Source of the DNA: Branchiostoma lanceolatum
Taxonomy: Eukaryota; Chordata; Leptocardii; Amphioxiformes; Branchiostomatidae
Length of the DNA stretch: 64,000 bases
Reading direction: 5' to 3'
Assembly: GCF_035083965.1 (NCBI RefSeq)
Contig: NC_089739.1
Span: 7,614,001 to 7,678,000 of the forward strand
Shown: positions 1 through 11,659 of the stretch, in pieces
Layout of the letters: each line of letters opens with the position of its first letter
How positions within the stretch are numbered: position 1 is the stretch's first letter
The notes under the pieces: generated by a model
The model's database searches: none
What the model saw: the letters and a program-made list of their open reading frames with translations, nothing else
Told to the model about the DNA's origin: nothing
Position numbers and translations under genes: made by a program

Positions 1-403
1 ATCCGTAGCATTCTCACATTTCCAAGCATTAGAATATTCATAACTGATGAAAATCGAATAGAAGAAATGTTTAGGTAAGGCCCATGTGTATGAGCTACCA
101 ATATGAATGACTGTTCAGTTTTCGATTACAAATCAAAATACGTGAAGTATCTAAAGAAGCCAACAAAATACACCCTAACATGCTAATTTCTCCACGTTTT
201 GTAGGCGAAAAAAGCTACATTCCTATTAAAATATGCCACTATCTCAACCGCACCATAACAAGCGACTGTAACACCAGAACTAGTTTTGCCGCGCAAAAAT
301 ACTGTCTTGCAAGTGTAATCAAATCAATCATTCTACGACTCGACCCTCCTTGTCACAAGATGTAATCTGCATTAAGAAGTATACCCCACATAAAAGAACT
401 CAC

Positions 404-3298
404 TTTTCCTTCTTCTCGCAGAAACGGTGACGAGTGCAGCCAGCACTATCAGGGACAGTAGCAGCAGTCTGGAATAGCTGGAACATTAAAATAAGCATAT
501 TCAAACGAATGTTATTCGATAAAGATTTCCCCCTGGCCCATTTCCAATGATTGTATGGTGCTCAAGTTTTACAAACACTATGTATGATGATACATATCTC
601 TATAGGCGACATGCCTGTTTTTCATTTCTGAACTCTTAATATTTTCTCCTTCACAGCTGCTAGGGTGGTATGTGGTGTGGTAGTGGAATGTAGGAGATTC
701 CAGAGGGAAGAAAATGAAAGAAATCCCGCCCACTACTAGGAAAGCATAGAATCGTATAACATGGCATAAAAACAACAACAAAACAAACCCGACTGAGCGA
801 AACCTACGTCTAGAGAGTAATGAAACCGGGTGGTCACCAGGGTCCCGAATACAGTGTATGTTCTTGTAAGGTTTTTGTAGACTGATTTTCAATAGAATTA
901 AGAGCCACGGAGTTTTGCACACTTATTGGGTATCTAAAGAACACTAAGTTTCGTTCTTCTTAATCTCGAGCCCCGGGAAATCAGTCTACAGATCTAGATT
1001 CTGAATACTTGAATAAGCACAACGCGTATTCAGGACATAATTCTATCACTCTAGCAGCCGTGAAAGATACATCTATATTTTCAGAAGTTCACTGCTTATT
1101 GTTTGAATGCACACACATGACAGTGCATATAATATCAAAATCAAGAAACATGAGCGCAAGAAACGATATATCTTGGGCCCTCCCTCATTCACTATATATG
1201 AGATTGATGCGTGCGTGGATGTCATCCAAATAATAAGTCAGTATGGCCTTATACCCCCATTCCACTTGGACGGCGATCTCACCGCACGCTCGCTGCAACC
1301 GAGAAGTTAACAGAGCGCTCAACGAATTTCTTGGACAAAAAACTAATCATTTTACGCTTTGTGTGTTTTGTTGTCTTTTCAGTCATACTTTTTTATTTTG
1401 CATGATATTCCAGTTATGAAGTCAAGGGGGGTTACACAATTCCGATTGAGGTCGCAACGAGAGCGCAACGCGATCGCCGTCTAGTGGAATGGGGGCCTAA
1501 CCAGACGAGAAAATATGTGTGACGACAATGCGAGGGCGTAGTTGGAATGGGAAGGGCTGGCGAAGTAAGAATTAAGTTCGTCTTTCAAACATACTAGTGA
1601 AGATTATCTCCTCTAATTAGGAAGTCCGTCTCATCGCGTATGAAAAGGTGTGCACTACAAATCGAGACAACAAATAAGAGGAAGACCTCTTAGATTTGTC
1701 ATTGTACATCCCGTGGGGAAAATAGTAGCGCAAAAACTAATTGTTTTAAGTTCTGATTGACAGTTAGCCACCGGACACGTCAAACATGACGTAAGCAAAA
1801 CGATTAACATGCTTGCTATGTTCGTTTTACGTACATGTAGTAATTACACCAGTGACCTTGCAGCAAAGTTGACATGCCATTGTGATTTTATGTATACGCA
1901 CGCGCCCAGTAATCACCAGTAATTATTTTAGGCGTTGAGCAGCTATTTAGAAAATAGCTCTCCAGGATCGATCAAAACAACACGACACGTTTTGTGATAA
2001 AAGAATTTAGTCTCTGCCACCCTCCATAGATTGGGGAAAAAATAACTAGTAGTAGAAATTGGTCAAATAGATGGCACTCCTCTGGCATATCATTCAGTTT
2101 ATTTGGCCAATTTCTACTCTCTGAGCATGCAGCTAGGCTCCGACCTCTTTGGGGCGTCTTTTTATGCGTTTTTATCGGACTGTCTATTCTATCAGGTTTT
2201 ATTTTTGTCCGCCAGCCAAATAAAACAAAAAAATCGAATAAAAACGCCTAAAAGACGTCAAAAGCAAGCCGGGGCCGAACCTCTGCGTAAAGAGTAGGCT
2301 AATGCAGGGGTAGAAGTTTTAGAATTCGGCGCGGAGAGTGAGCCCGCCGGAAACTGGGAAGGCAAACGATTCTCTTTCGTGGCCAAACTCTCCTGGCAGC
2401 TTATTCTATTTGCCAAGCTAGATTTTTACTAATTTTCAGGCAGCGTAGATAGTCTGGTGGAGACTATTCGTTTCCTCAATCCTAGCCTATGCCAGGCTCC
2501 GGCGGATTGCTGGAAAAATAGTAAAAATTGGCCAAATAGAGTGAATAGTAAGCTAAGAGAGTCGGGTTGCCTATTGTCCCTCTCTCCGAAGCCGACTCTC
2601 TTAGCTTACTATTCACTCTATTTGGCCAATTTCTACTGTTTTCCCAGCGACCCGCGGAGTCTAGCTAGTATAGGCTAGTCATTTCCTACTATCCCGGATT
2701 TTCAGATCTTTCTGAAGTCGTGAATAACCCACTTATGGCGCTTATGTGACAACGGAGACCTTGAGAACATCACTTCGGGCCATCCGACCGCTGATCATCT
2801 CGGTGCCCAAGGTTGCACCGTTACTCATGTCCTTTTTCCAATTCCAGCCGCAAAAAGCACAAAGTACGGGCCAAATCTTACAGAGAAAGTTTCAAAGTTC
2901 ATTTTCACTACTTGTGAAGAGACTAGAAACGTTGGCAAGACGAGACGCCGCGCCGGCCCCGGTACTGACATGAGTACGCAGTAGAAGTTTTGCCACATGG
3001 TAAATCATAGTTTTCCAATTCCAAAAAAAAAAAATTAAAATCCGTAAGGACAAACAGCGGTGCAGTTCCACGGAGATACGACACTCGTTCACTTGTTACA
3101 GAGACAACCACAAGAGACAAATCGCTCAAGTACTAGTTTTAGCAGCATTTACTCCGAAAAGAGAACAAACCACCAACTAATTATTTCAGAATAACTTTCA
3201 GAAAACAGCGGGACATTTCAACAGGGATGATATCGCCCCCAAGTTTTCACAGAGACGAAAAAAAAGGAAGGAAAGAAAGTTAAAACCTACCTCAACAT
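404..3298 (-). CDS. 5' end of a putative secreted-protein gene (two exons, runs off the left edge)
   Basis: Two minus-strand exons join in frame. Exon 1 coding (3298 to 3291) is ATG TTG AG, followed by a consensus donor gtaggt. Exon 2 (477 to 404) follows the acceptor ttttaatgttccag and ends at the donor gtgagt. Together they read M-L-S-Y-S-R, then a run of Leu, Ile, Val and Ala of about 16 residues, then V-S-A-R-R-R-K (27 codons plus one base). That is a typical signal peptide: a short basic n-region, a hydrophobic core and small residues before a likely cleavage site at or near VSA. A TATA box lies about 95 bases upstream of the ATG. The intron is 2.8 kb and holds foldback elements. The mature protein lies outside the window, so its identity is unknown. 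The TATA box, donor, acceptor, matching phase and hydrophobic core agree with each other, but no homology is available and an 8-nt coding exon is easy to mimic by chance. Confidence 0.5.
2051..2290. repeat. Foldback/MITE cluster with nested inverted repeats
   Basis: Arms agtagaaattggtcaaat (2051-2068) and atttggccaatttctact (2101-2118) are inverted copies with one mismatch. A second inverted pair follows: gcgtctttttatgcgttttt near 2154 and aaaaacgcctaaaagacgtc near 2240. No coding sequence is apparent. This looks like nested non-autonomous DNA-transposon debris in the intron of the left-edge gene. Confidence 0.6.
2521..2636. repeat. Near-perfect foldback element, about 44-bp arms
   Basis: The left arm (2521-2565) and right arm (2593-2636) are reverse complements almost throughout and enclose a loop of about 27 bases. 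Key words are ggccaaatagagtgaatag on the left and ctattcactctatttggcc on the right. The outer end, aatttctac next to ttggcc, is shared with the element at 2051 and with one at about 40.57-40.70 kb, so this is a dispersed family. Confidence 0.75.
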
Positions 3299-3389
3299 TT
3301 TCTGACTTGATACTCGGAGCTTGGTTGGTCTGGTTGTTTATCCACTGGAATCCACGATTAGAGTGAAGCCCGTAGACGGTTGGTGCCAG

Positions 3390-3396
3390 TTTTATA
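3390..3396 (-). promoter_or_regulatory. TATA box of the left-edge secreted-protein gene
   Basis: The minus strand reads TATAAAA here (plus strand ttttata). A start site about 30 bases downstream would fall near 3362 and give a 5' UTR of roughly 65 bases before the ATG at 3298. It is supported only by motif and spacing relative to the proposed exon 1. Confidence 0.45.
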
Positions 3397-3399
3397 GAT

Positions 3400-4000
3400 T
3401 ATCATCAAATTGACAACAGCAAGTACATGCGTCAGATGACATCAGCACCAGCACTATTCCCCACGTTCAACTACGTATACAAGTCACTCGTTCGAAATAA
3501 GTGTAGCTGCGCACGCGCACTTCCTGCGAGCTGAGACGTTGCCGCTCGATCTCCAATTAGCTTGTAATTTTCCACTTGTTTTGATAATATTTTTCACATT
3601 CTTTGAAGTGCCGTGTTTTTATCTCCTGAGCGAGACTCTTTGACTTGGTCACATTCGTCGTACTATCGCAAACCGAGTAATTCTTGGGATAGTGCGTCAA
3701 ATGTCGTACAAAATTAAGCTGTCCTATCACGGAAAATGCTTTGATTCTATGTATGTCGGCAGCTGGTTTCGTCACTGCCTGCTTGAAAATTCTACGACAT
3801 TTCTACAAAGTTTGTAAGTCATGTATCGACTTATACTAAAGAGATGGATCGGCCAAAAACTTTGTAAAACTTTGTTGTCGATAAATCTTATGCTAATGCA
3901 AAAAACACTTTTAAAAAGGGCATCTTTTGAGGCCTAGACCTGCAAAGAAAGAAAGAAGAGGACTTAGCAGTTGTACTGAATTCATCGCCAGCATGTCCGT
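3400..4000. other. Upstream flank of the left-edge gene, no gene seen
   Basis: This stretch lies upstream of the TATA box and is mostly unique-looking sequence. I found no exon with both splice sites. Any regulatory elements of the left-edge gene would be expected here, but none can be named. Confidence 0.4.
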
Positions 4001-4001
4001 G

Positions 4002-4270
4002 AAGCTCAACTGGTAGCAGCCTCACAGTTGAGCTCCTGGTTCCAATTGGTTGGTAACTAAGAAACCCTGGTTCGAATCCGGAGTAGGGCATTCTGGTTAG
4101 AACTGTATTCGTCTTTCAGAAGAGACGTAAAATGAAGGGTCCCATGATCTAGGAGATGCCTCAAGCATGTTAAAAGGCACCACAGCAGCCTCATTACTCA
4201 GATAGGTACCTACTGGCTGTATTTCAGATGAATATATCGCCAGTAATACCCCCTCTGCACTGAAGTAATT
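4002..4270 (+). mobile_element. tRNA-derived SINE copy
   Basis: The head carries a Pol III A-box-like word (agctcaactggtagc, 4004-4018) and a canonical B box (ggttcgaatcc, 4069-4079). The spacing is longer than in a functional tRNA and there is no acceptor stem, so this is not a tRNA gene. The body contains a gtctttcagaagagacgtaa segment. From memory, this resembles the conserved central domain of deuterostome and invertebrate tRNA-SINEs. The 3' limit is approximate. Confidence 0.65.
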
Positions 4271-4279
4271 CTGTAACAG

Positions 4280-5400
4280 GGTTTTACTGTAATTTCAAAC
4301 ACAAAGGGGAAGTCCAGCGTCTGATCCGAGGCTTAAATAGAAGCGATGGAGTGCTCATTACTTCACAAGACTGGCCGCAAATTTGATTAAATCCCACATG
4401 TTGCTTTATGTTGGAAATTGTAGTTCAATCCCAGTATCAAAGTATTAGCTAGGGAAATGTCCAGCGCTAGAGCCCAATTCGTGTGGCGGTAGGGATTTTG
4501 CAAACGGATCTATTGGAACTTGTATCGGATGTGTTGTTTGGTCTGATTTCTTTACACGTTTGTTCAACAAAACGCCACTTTGCCCGGCCCCATTAACCAA
4601 CATATTTTATTCCCCATAAATCGAACCCAAAGTCAAACCCATACACTTGTAATCCTACATTTTCACCATTACCAAGAATTGCAAAGAAGCCGAACCTATG
4701 TGCTAGACCGTACAATACTCGTACCAACATGCGTATGTTTGAAAACATGTCTTTGTTGTGACCAGTACTAGTAGCTCAGTTGGGCAAAAATGTACAATAA
4801 AAAGGTCTTTATTAATTCATTCTACTAGTCATGCTGTCCTGTTTGGCTATTTGGCTATGATGCGAAGCCTTCCTAGTGCTCCGGGGCTCTATGACGCATG
4901 TGCAACAGGTGTACAGCACACAATGGGCTCTCGCCTGACCTTGGGTGCTGACTACGAACACAGGAACAATGGAATGCTTCGAAAAACGTCAGAGTCACCG
5001 TGTGTGCCCGAAGAAAATTGGAAAATTGTTCTGTTAACATGTTCGTATGCAAATAAGCTAAAAGCTGGACTACGAAAGTTTAAGTAACCTTGACTCTTGA
5101 TCTTTCCAACAATCTTTGTAGACAAGGCGGCTATTGGACAATAGTTACATGACGTCGTTGTGGAACTCACTTTTTGCGAAATATTCTTTTGTGTAACCTG
5201 CAATGTATTGCGTCATGGGTATAATAACAGTTGGGTTACTGTGAGTTGGTAAGTTTCTATCTTTTTAATGTCTTGAGGTCCTTTTTACTTTATTTCACGA
5301 TCTGCAACTAGGGGGGCATAATCGACCGTGTCCTTTATTTTGTTGTCACCTACCCTCATAACAAATATGATAAGATTCACCCGACGACTTTTTGTGTTAT
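4280..5400. other. Gene-poor stretch
   Basis: Only short open frames without splice context are present. Composition is AT-rich and I see no clear repeat boundary. Confidence 0.35.
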
Positions 5401-5404
5401 GCTG

Positions 5405-5406
<2 letters not shown>

Positions 5407-5473
<67 letters not shown>

Positions 5474-5540
5474 CTACACACACACACAGACACACACACA
5501 CACACACACATACACACACACATACGCACACACAGAGACA
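5407..5540. repeat. (CA)n microsatellite
   Basis: Long CA tract with interruptions (acg, cata, aga). It is followed by a segment (gtttggcgaaagcaat) similar to the one after the CA-rich tract near 8.45 kb, which suggests the tract is the tail or core of a dispersed repeat rather than an isolated microsatellite. Confidence 0.95.
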
Positions 5541-8170
5541 TAAAAACATAGCCTGTTTGGCGAAAGCAATATCGTCACGATGCGAAAGCCTCTATCTATT
5601 CTTGTGAAGTAGATATTTGAAATTACATCTCAGGCAATGAGTTGGTATCAGAGGCATTTTAAAGCCAGCTTGAAAGACGTCTTTCCTCCAGAGATGCATT
5701 CTTTGTTTTTGCTTTAAATTTGGTTGTCACTTTATTGTACAGCCATGGCTGTGCTTCATGATATTCATTATCTACAGGAAATATCTAATAGTTTGTGCAT
5801 TTTTGGTGATTGCGCAACCACGCCTCTAGCTGATTGGTCCACAAGCAGTGACGTAGTTTCGCATTCTATCGGCATGAATTACGTCACAAGACACCTAGGA
5901 CAACTGTCCACTGAAGCAAGGATCCTTGACTGAAGTAAACATCTACGGCAGCCAAAATTGTCAGTTTTTGGCTTTTTATAAATGGAACATTCAGGCCTAT
6001 GGCACGGTAGGAAAGCATTTAGGGGACTGTCCTGGTATAGTTCATTTGTTGTACTGTTGTACATGTATATAGCGATATAGTGTTCAAATAGTGTCTAAAT
6101 TCTCCTTCCCATTGCTATATATCACTATGCGTTTAGACGAATGTCAAAACCTTAGCCAGATCCACATTCAAGATTATAAGACCAGCTTACATTAGCTTGT
6201 GTATGTGTATTTGTGAAGTCCTCTTTTTGTTTGACCTGATTAAGGTCACTGGGACCACTCCGGACAAGTGTACAATAAAGGCTTCCTTACCCGTCTAACT
6301 AGGTAAGGTTTTGCAAGTTTATCAATTCTTCTCAAAATCATATTTTTGTTGTTAAACATTACATGTAACAAACAGAGATAGTATTCACGTATACACGTGT
6401 TGGCCGGAACAAAGGTTTCCGCCACAGCTAACGCCTCGACATTTGTAGAACGATTGTACATAAGAACATGAGTCCATAATCACCCCTTTCTGGTAAAACA
6501 GCATAAGGATGGGGCAATCATTGGTCAGTAATTTGAGTCCAATTTTTCTTAGAACGTTGCAATTTGATGTGTCATTATTCATGGGCGGAACAGGAAGTTC
6601 TAGGGGCCGTGGGAAAAGGTGTGATGGAGAAAGAAAAATCACAGCCATAGAATGAAGAAAATCTGGTCCTTGAGTCATGTGATTGATAATTTCCAATGTT
6701 TCTGCTAAATCATGCCCCCCCCCCCCGTTCTCCGTAGTAACCACTGGCTCAATCCGTGGTTAGCAAGCGAAAATACTGAGCCAGCGGTTAGTACGGAGGA
6801 TGGTATTCAGGCTAACCCCCCCCCCCCACTGAAAAAAAAAACTGTCGTGCCAAACATTGTACTGTAAAATTTACCTCCGTTTATTCACATATTGCCAGGA
6901 GATTTGCATGTCCAGGCTAGGATGTATGTGGTGGTTGACGTCATAGGTATGGCCTTCATATCCAATTAGGTTAAAAGGTCATATGTACATGTGTTTATCA
7001 TGGTCAGAAGTAGGTTTATTTTGAATCAAGATTTGAATTCGGAGTTAAACACAAGAACACTTTATTACCCCAATTTTCAAATGGTTCACACTTTGACAAA
7101 GACTGGTGCTGCGCACTCGAAATCTACCAACATCTTAGCTTGTGTTGGGTGTCACTGTTCAAAATTTCAGCAGTTTTCGCCACCATCCTTTAGAGAAAAT
7201 GTTCCCAAATGTCATCGTCACCGTAGGTGTGCAATATCGTAGTACCACGTCATGGTAAAGGCTACACTGTTCATTCTTATTCCCCAACATCTATTTCATC
7301 ACTTTCTTGGTATTTCAAACACAGATATTGTCCATATCCACAAAAAGATCAGATCATTTCATCCCCCTTTTGACCTTGTTGTTTCTCATATTGATTGCGA
7401 TTTGACCACATCCTTCGGTATTTCAAACACTCCGGTACTGCATTTTGCTACATTGATAACAAAAGTGTCATGCAATTACACTGGCATGTGATCATCATAT
7501 AAGTTTCATTTTCATTAAAAACTCTACTTATTAATATGGATGGTGGCCATTGTGACGTGCAGCATAAGAACTGGTGGCATGTATGACTGTATTTGTGCCT
7601 ATTTCCAAAGAAACAACAACATAGACGCAACTAGCCAGGTTTACAAAAGACAGAAATTACAAGATACTGCTGCATTGATCAACTTGACAATCTCAAGCAG
7701 ATGTGGAACCCGATTCAGTGTTTTAAGTGTCTATATTTATTCCATAAGAAGAGAAAAAGGACATCGCAAGATATGTACTAAATGCCACAAAACACGGTGT
7801 ATACCATTAAGCACCGCGACAGAGCCGGATTTTTACATCTTCTTAGAGATTAACAACTTGAATGCTTAAAACTTTGCCTATGCCATGATTGCTTCTACTA
7901 CTTTGTGCTAGGAAACGTTTCTTGGTTTTGTAATACATCCGATTTCCATCTTTTATTGTACAATCTGTGAAAAACGCCGTTTTGTTGTTTTCATAACAAT
8001 TCAAGCTGCACTACAAACGTAGCGACCTTTACAAGGCCGGATCCACATTACCGTAATGACGATAATTGTTGGCGTCATTGTTGGATCTGAACTGACCTGT
8101 GTAATTTCTACACTCCTTTGGCGTACAAATCACAGGTGTTTGTCAGCCCATCACATCCTCGACTTAACAC
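5541..8170. other. Gene-poor stretch with low-complexity patches
   Basis: The stretch contains poly-C runs near 6715-6726 and 6820-6829. One plus frame between 6991 and 7869 has few stops, but it has no splice sites or protein-like character. I support no gene here. Confidence 0.4.
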
Positions 8171-8189
8171 CAACGCCAACAACAATATT

Positions 8190-8510
8190 AAAAAACAATA
8201 ATTTTGAACTAGAGGGCCCAAACCAATGTCAATTATTCCCATCTACAAGAGCTATTTATCAACCAAAAATCGTGGCCATGACCCGTCTAGAACACGAGAT
8301 ATCAAAACCGGTAGTTCAGCAGCAGTACCATGGAAAGCAACTAGGGGGCCCAAAATCTTATGATTTCGAGGTCTTATCAAGACCTACCCACATATCAAAG
8401 ATGAAGACAATCCACCCAGGTATTCTTGACTTATTGTGTTCACAGACACACAGACACACGGACGCTACCGAAAACATAACCTTCTTGGCAAAGGCAATGA
8501 AGGCTGTGAG
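8190..8510 (+). repeat. Dispersed repeat ending in an acacacag tract
   Basis: The segment ends in ttgtgttcacagacacacag and then cataaccttcttggcaaagg. That layout is common to a widespread marine-invertebrate repeat type (recalled, not checked). Internally, ctagagggcccaaa and ctagggggcccaaa are two diverged copies of one word. An open frame of 181 codons crosses it but has no domain-like pattern. Confidence 0.45.
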
Positions 8511-9610
8511 AGAATGTATGCGTACCATCATGACGAATATGCATAGATTCCTGTCTTTGCAAATTATTGTAAAGTTTTGCCCGTCTTTGTCCATAGAATG
8601 ACTGTTGGCACAAGGGCGTCGGCAGAACATGTCATGTTGTTGACCCACAGGAAGCCCATCATTATCTCATTAACATGTTGTGCAAGTCGGGTGGACAACC
8701 TGTTGTGTTTTTTTACTTCTGTGAACACCTTCATTTATTGATCTTAAGTCTTGCGACGGTAAAAGAAAGGAAAGTACCAAAGGTATGTTATGGTAGCATC
8801 AACACGAACATAAACAAACGTAGTTCTGATCACAGAGATAAGTTTCCAGTTGTAGGCCTCCCGTCCATTACACCGCGACCTCGCAGCGACCTAATTCGAA
8901 TTTGTCTGTAACCCCTGACTTCATAATTGGAATATCATGCAAAATGTTTAAGTATGACCGAAAGACAACAAAACACACAAAGCGTAAACAGATTCGTCTT
9001 TTTGTCTATGAAATTCGTCGAGCGCTCGGTCGCAGCGCGGTCGCAGCGCGGTCGCAGCTCGGCCGCCGCCGTAGTGAACTGGGGGTGTTAATGATGCGGT
9101 GAAATTAGCTGTGACTGATTCTTCAATGGGCGCTATCTAATCTTTGTCCTTTGATATATGCCAAGTGAAGGTTACACAGTGCGTAAATGACAACGCAAAA
9201 TTACTTTGTTTTTCTGCCAAACTTGGTCGTGAGAAAGAAGAACATGTACAGTGAGAAATTAATGACGACATCCCTGTGGTAGATTGTGCAGTGTGTCGTC
9301 ATCCTGTGACAAAATGAAGACGCTTTTCTAAGACACGCATGAAATCTTACCACAGTTTGTCTGTATTAGAATTTGTGACAACTGTCATAGATCACACCTT
9401 ACAGATAACACGGGAGATTTCATATTTTATGAGCTGCTTTGCAGATTAACTAAATCAGCTGCGTGGAAAATTGCTACGCGCAAACACAGGTTTTGATCTT
9501 AATGTTACACTTCTGAATGCCACAACCCCACTCCCTCCCCCTTTGCTCACACACAATTACCTGGGTAGTCTAACCGGGTCAACGCCCTGAAGACACAGAT
9601 AGTACCATGT
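8511..9610. other. Gene-poor stretch
   Basis: A short GC-rich tandem (ggtcgcagcgc repeated near 9030-9060) is the only obvious structure. No exon could be supported. Confidence 0.35.
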
Positions 9611-9853
9611 TTTATGTCATACCTGGGCCGCGAAAACGTTCGATACGGGTGTTCCGGACCGTGTGATAATTTTCCGTATCACGCGGGGTTCTAAGTTGTA
9701 TCGCACGGGCTTCCATAGAATATTTAGAAAGCCGCCGTCGAAAATTCGAATACCGGATTCGGAAGTTGGACTCAGTTTTTGTTCGAGGACACAAAACTCC
9801 CTCAACTTCTGGCGCATTCCGCATTGTGTTTTCTCGTGTGGGTATGACATAAA
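9611..9853. mobile_element. MITE with exact 13-bp terminal inverted repeats
   Basis: TTTATGTCATACC at 9611-9623 is an exact reverse complement of 9841-9853. The 243-bp unit is GC- and CpG-richer than its surroundings and has no transposase. This is typical of a non-autonomous DNA transposon. Confidence 0.65.
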
Positions 9854-11560
9854 TGCTTCACCCTCGGTCCCGGCCCTCCCCGGGTCGGATCGCCCTCCGA
9901 GCTACGGCCGTCGGGCGATCCTACCCGCCGTCGGGCTGGTACCTCGGGTGATAACGGAATGCCCGGTGTTGTATTCTATATGCATACTCCGAAAAACACC
10001 TCCAAACAGGGGTTGGAGAGGGATCCTTTTTTCTTTTGATTCGTGCCGCTCTCTTGTAGTTGGAAGGGCGTCTTTCCTAAAAGGGGAACTAATAAAGAAG
10101 GGGAACTGTATGCCCCTCCAACTCGTAGATATTTCAAGTAAACGTGACAACTCGGTGACCTGTGTGGCCCTAATTACTCGATTTAATCGCCTGTGTCTTA
10201 ACAGTGTTCAGAAAAACATTGACGTGTAGCTTCCAGATATGAGGAGGGATCTTAAATCTACAATCACCAACAAACAGAATTTGATTTACGCACGTTTTCG
10301 ACTGCATGACTTCAGTAATTGTCCATCAAGTAATGAATCCATCCATCTTTATTCTTTGACAAAAATCGTTGTCCATTTCTTTGTGTTGACGATTGCAGTT
10401 TATCCTTGACTTCATTATGAATCCTACCCAAAAAGATGAATATTCAAGCAGTTCTTCTAAACTTTTCCGATATGGGATCTCCTGAATAAGCTTAAAGGCA
10501 GCGACTGGTTGTTTTCTGTATGCGTAATTGTTCCACATGTGTTTTGAAGATCTATTGTTCATAGGCAGCTAGCTGCGAAAGGGAGCCCCGCGTATAAGAT
10601 AAATGTCACTTCGTGACGACAAGGACATAAAGAATGTCTAAGAGGTCATCAAGGTCACTCTATTGTCCCTGTCCCATTGCTGTGTTTGCACAGTCCTTGC
10701 CATTGCTATCGCTGAAACTGGACTGATTAGCACATCTCGGACTCAATACTGTAATTTGGTTCCATGTTTCAAGTTTTGTACAGTGAGGTACTCTAGTGGA
10801 GTGAAGCCATTCTGTTCCTCTTCACAATTCTCGTGGGGCATGCATGGATCCTCAATTACCGTCGCTGTCCTTCGAACGTGTTTAATCAAAGGACAAACAG
10901 AGTAAACGTGTGATGTTACTTGTGAGCGGTGATTAGGACAACGTTTATAGTTTGTTGATTGACCGGAAACAGGTATGTGAGGAAAAATCATAGTTCAAGT
11001 GATCTTGTAGAAATCGACCAAACTGGGTGAATGGTCTGCTAGAAGGATTAGACTAATACACAAAAAAGTGAGAAAGAAACTAAAAATTCGACCGTCTTTT
11101 GTAGGCTAATATTTATGGCAGAACCCCTTTTGTTTATCAATGTTTTTTTTTTTTTCAGAAGCCTGTGAAATGAAGTACCCACACACAGCCCTCCCCTCCC
11201 CTCACTCTACGTATTATCACCGGTTGTAGAAGTGCCTTCACCTTTCAAATGATCTCATCAATCATAACGGACGTCATACCGTCCCACTAGTGTGTCAGCT
11301 GGGTCTCAGGGATCAGATCATTACACTGATAGAGAGGCTAATGAAGTAATCGTGGACGTCTAAGGATGATGCAATAGTCATCTTAGTTATGTCAAACTGT
11401 GTCTATTGCGCAATGATTGCACAATATATACGTGCAGTATGGCGAAAGCAGTCATTCTGATAGACTAATTTACATACAGTAAACGGAAACATCACAACTA
11501 AGTAACAAGGAGGAAACTCTTTCCTATAGCAAGAGCAACTTTGGATATCTTTAATGGTTA
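9854..11560. other. Gene-poor stretch, GC-rich at its left end
   Basis: The portion up to about 10150 is GC-rich and continues an open frame from the preceding MITE, which I regard as non-coding. The rest is AT-rich unique-looking sequence with no exon supported. Confidence 0.35.
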
Positions 11561-11562
11561 TT

Positions 11563-11584
11563 GAGTGAGTGAGTGAGTGAGTGA

Positions 11585-11619
<35 letters not shown>

Positions 11620-11650
11620 TAAGTGTACGTGTGTGTGTGTGTGTGTGAGT
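11563..11650. repeat. (GAGT)n/(GT)n compound microsatellite
   Basis: A GAGT tetranucleotide tract runs directly into a GT dinucleotide tract, followed by a second GT block. Confidence 0.9.
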
Positions 11651-11659
11651 GATTGGATG

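Noticed and set aside
4002..4090. Possible tRNA gene (A and B boxes present)
   Set aside because: No acceptor stem or cloverleaf and an overlong spacing. Better explained as the head of a SINE.
5285..5607. His-Thr and Cys-Val open frames
   Set aside because: Translations of a (CA)n microsatellite. The same applies at 11403-11862, 13295-13660 and 16987-17376.
6991..7869. Plus frame with only a few stops over about 290 codons
   Set aside because: Composition is not protein-like, internal words repeat (tttcaaacac), there are no splice sites and no recognisable domain.
8056..8601. 181-codon plus open frame
   Set aside because: It crosses a dispersed repeat with a CA-rich tail. There is no domain-like pattern and no intron context.
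9663..10229. 188-codon plus open frame
   Set aside because: It starts inside a MITE and runs into a GC-rich tract. The openness is explained by GC composition, and no family resemblance was found.
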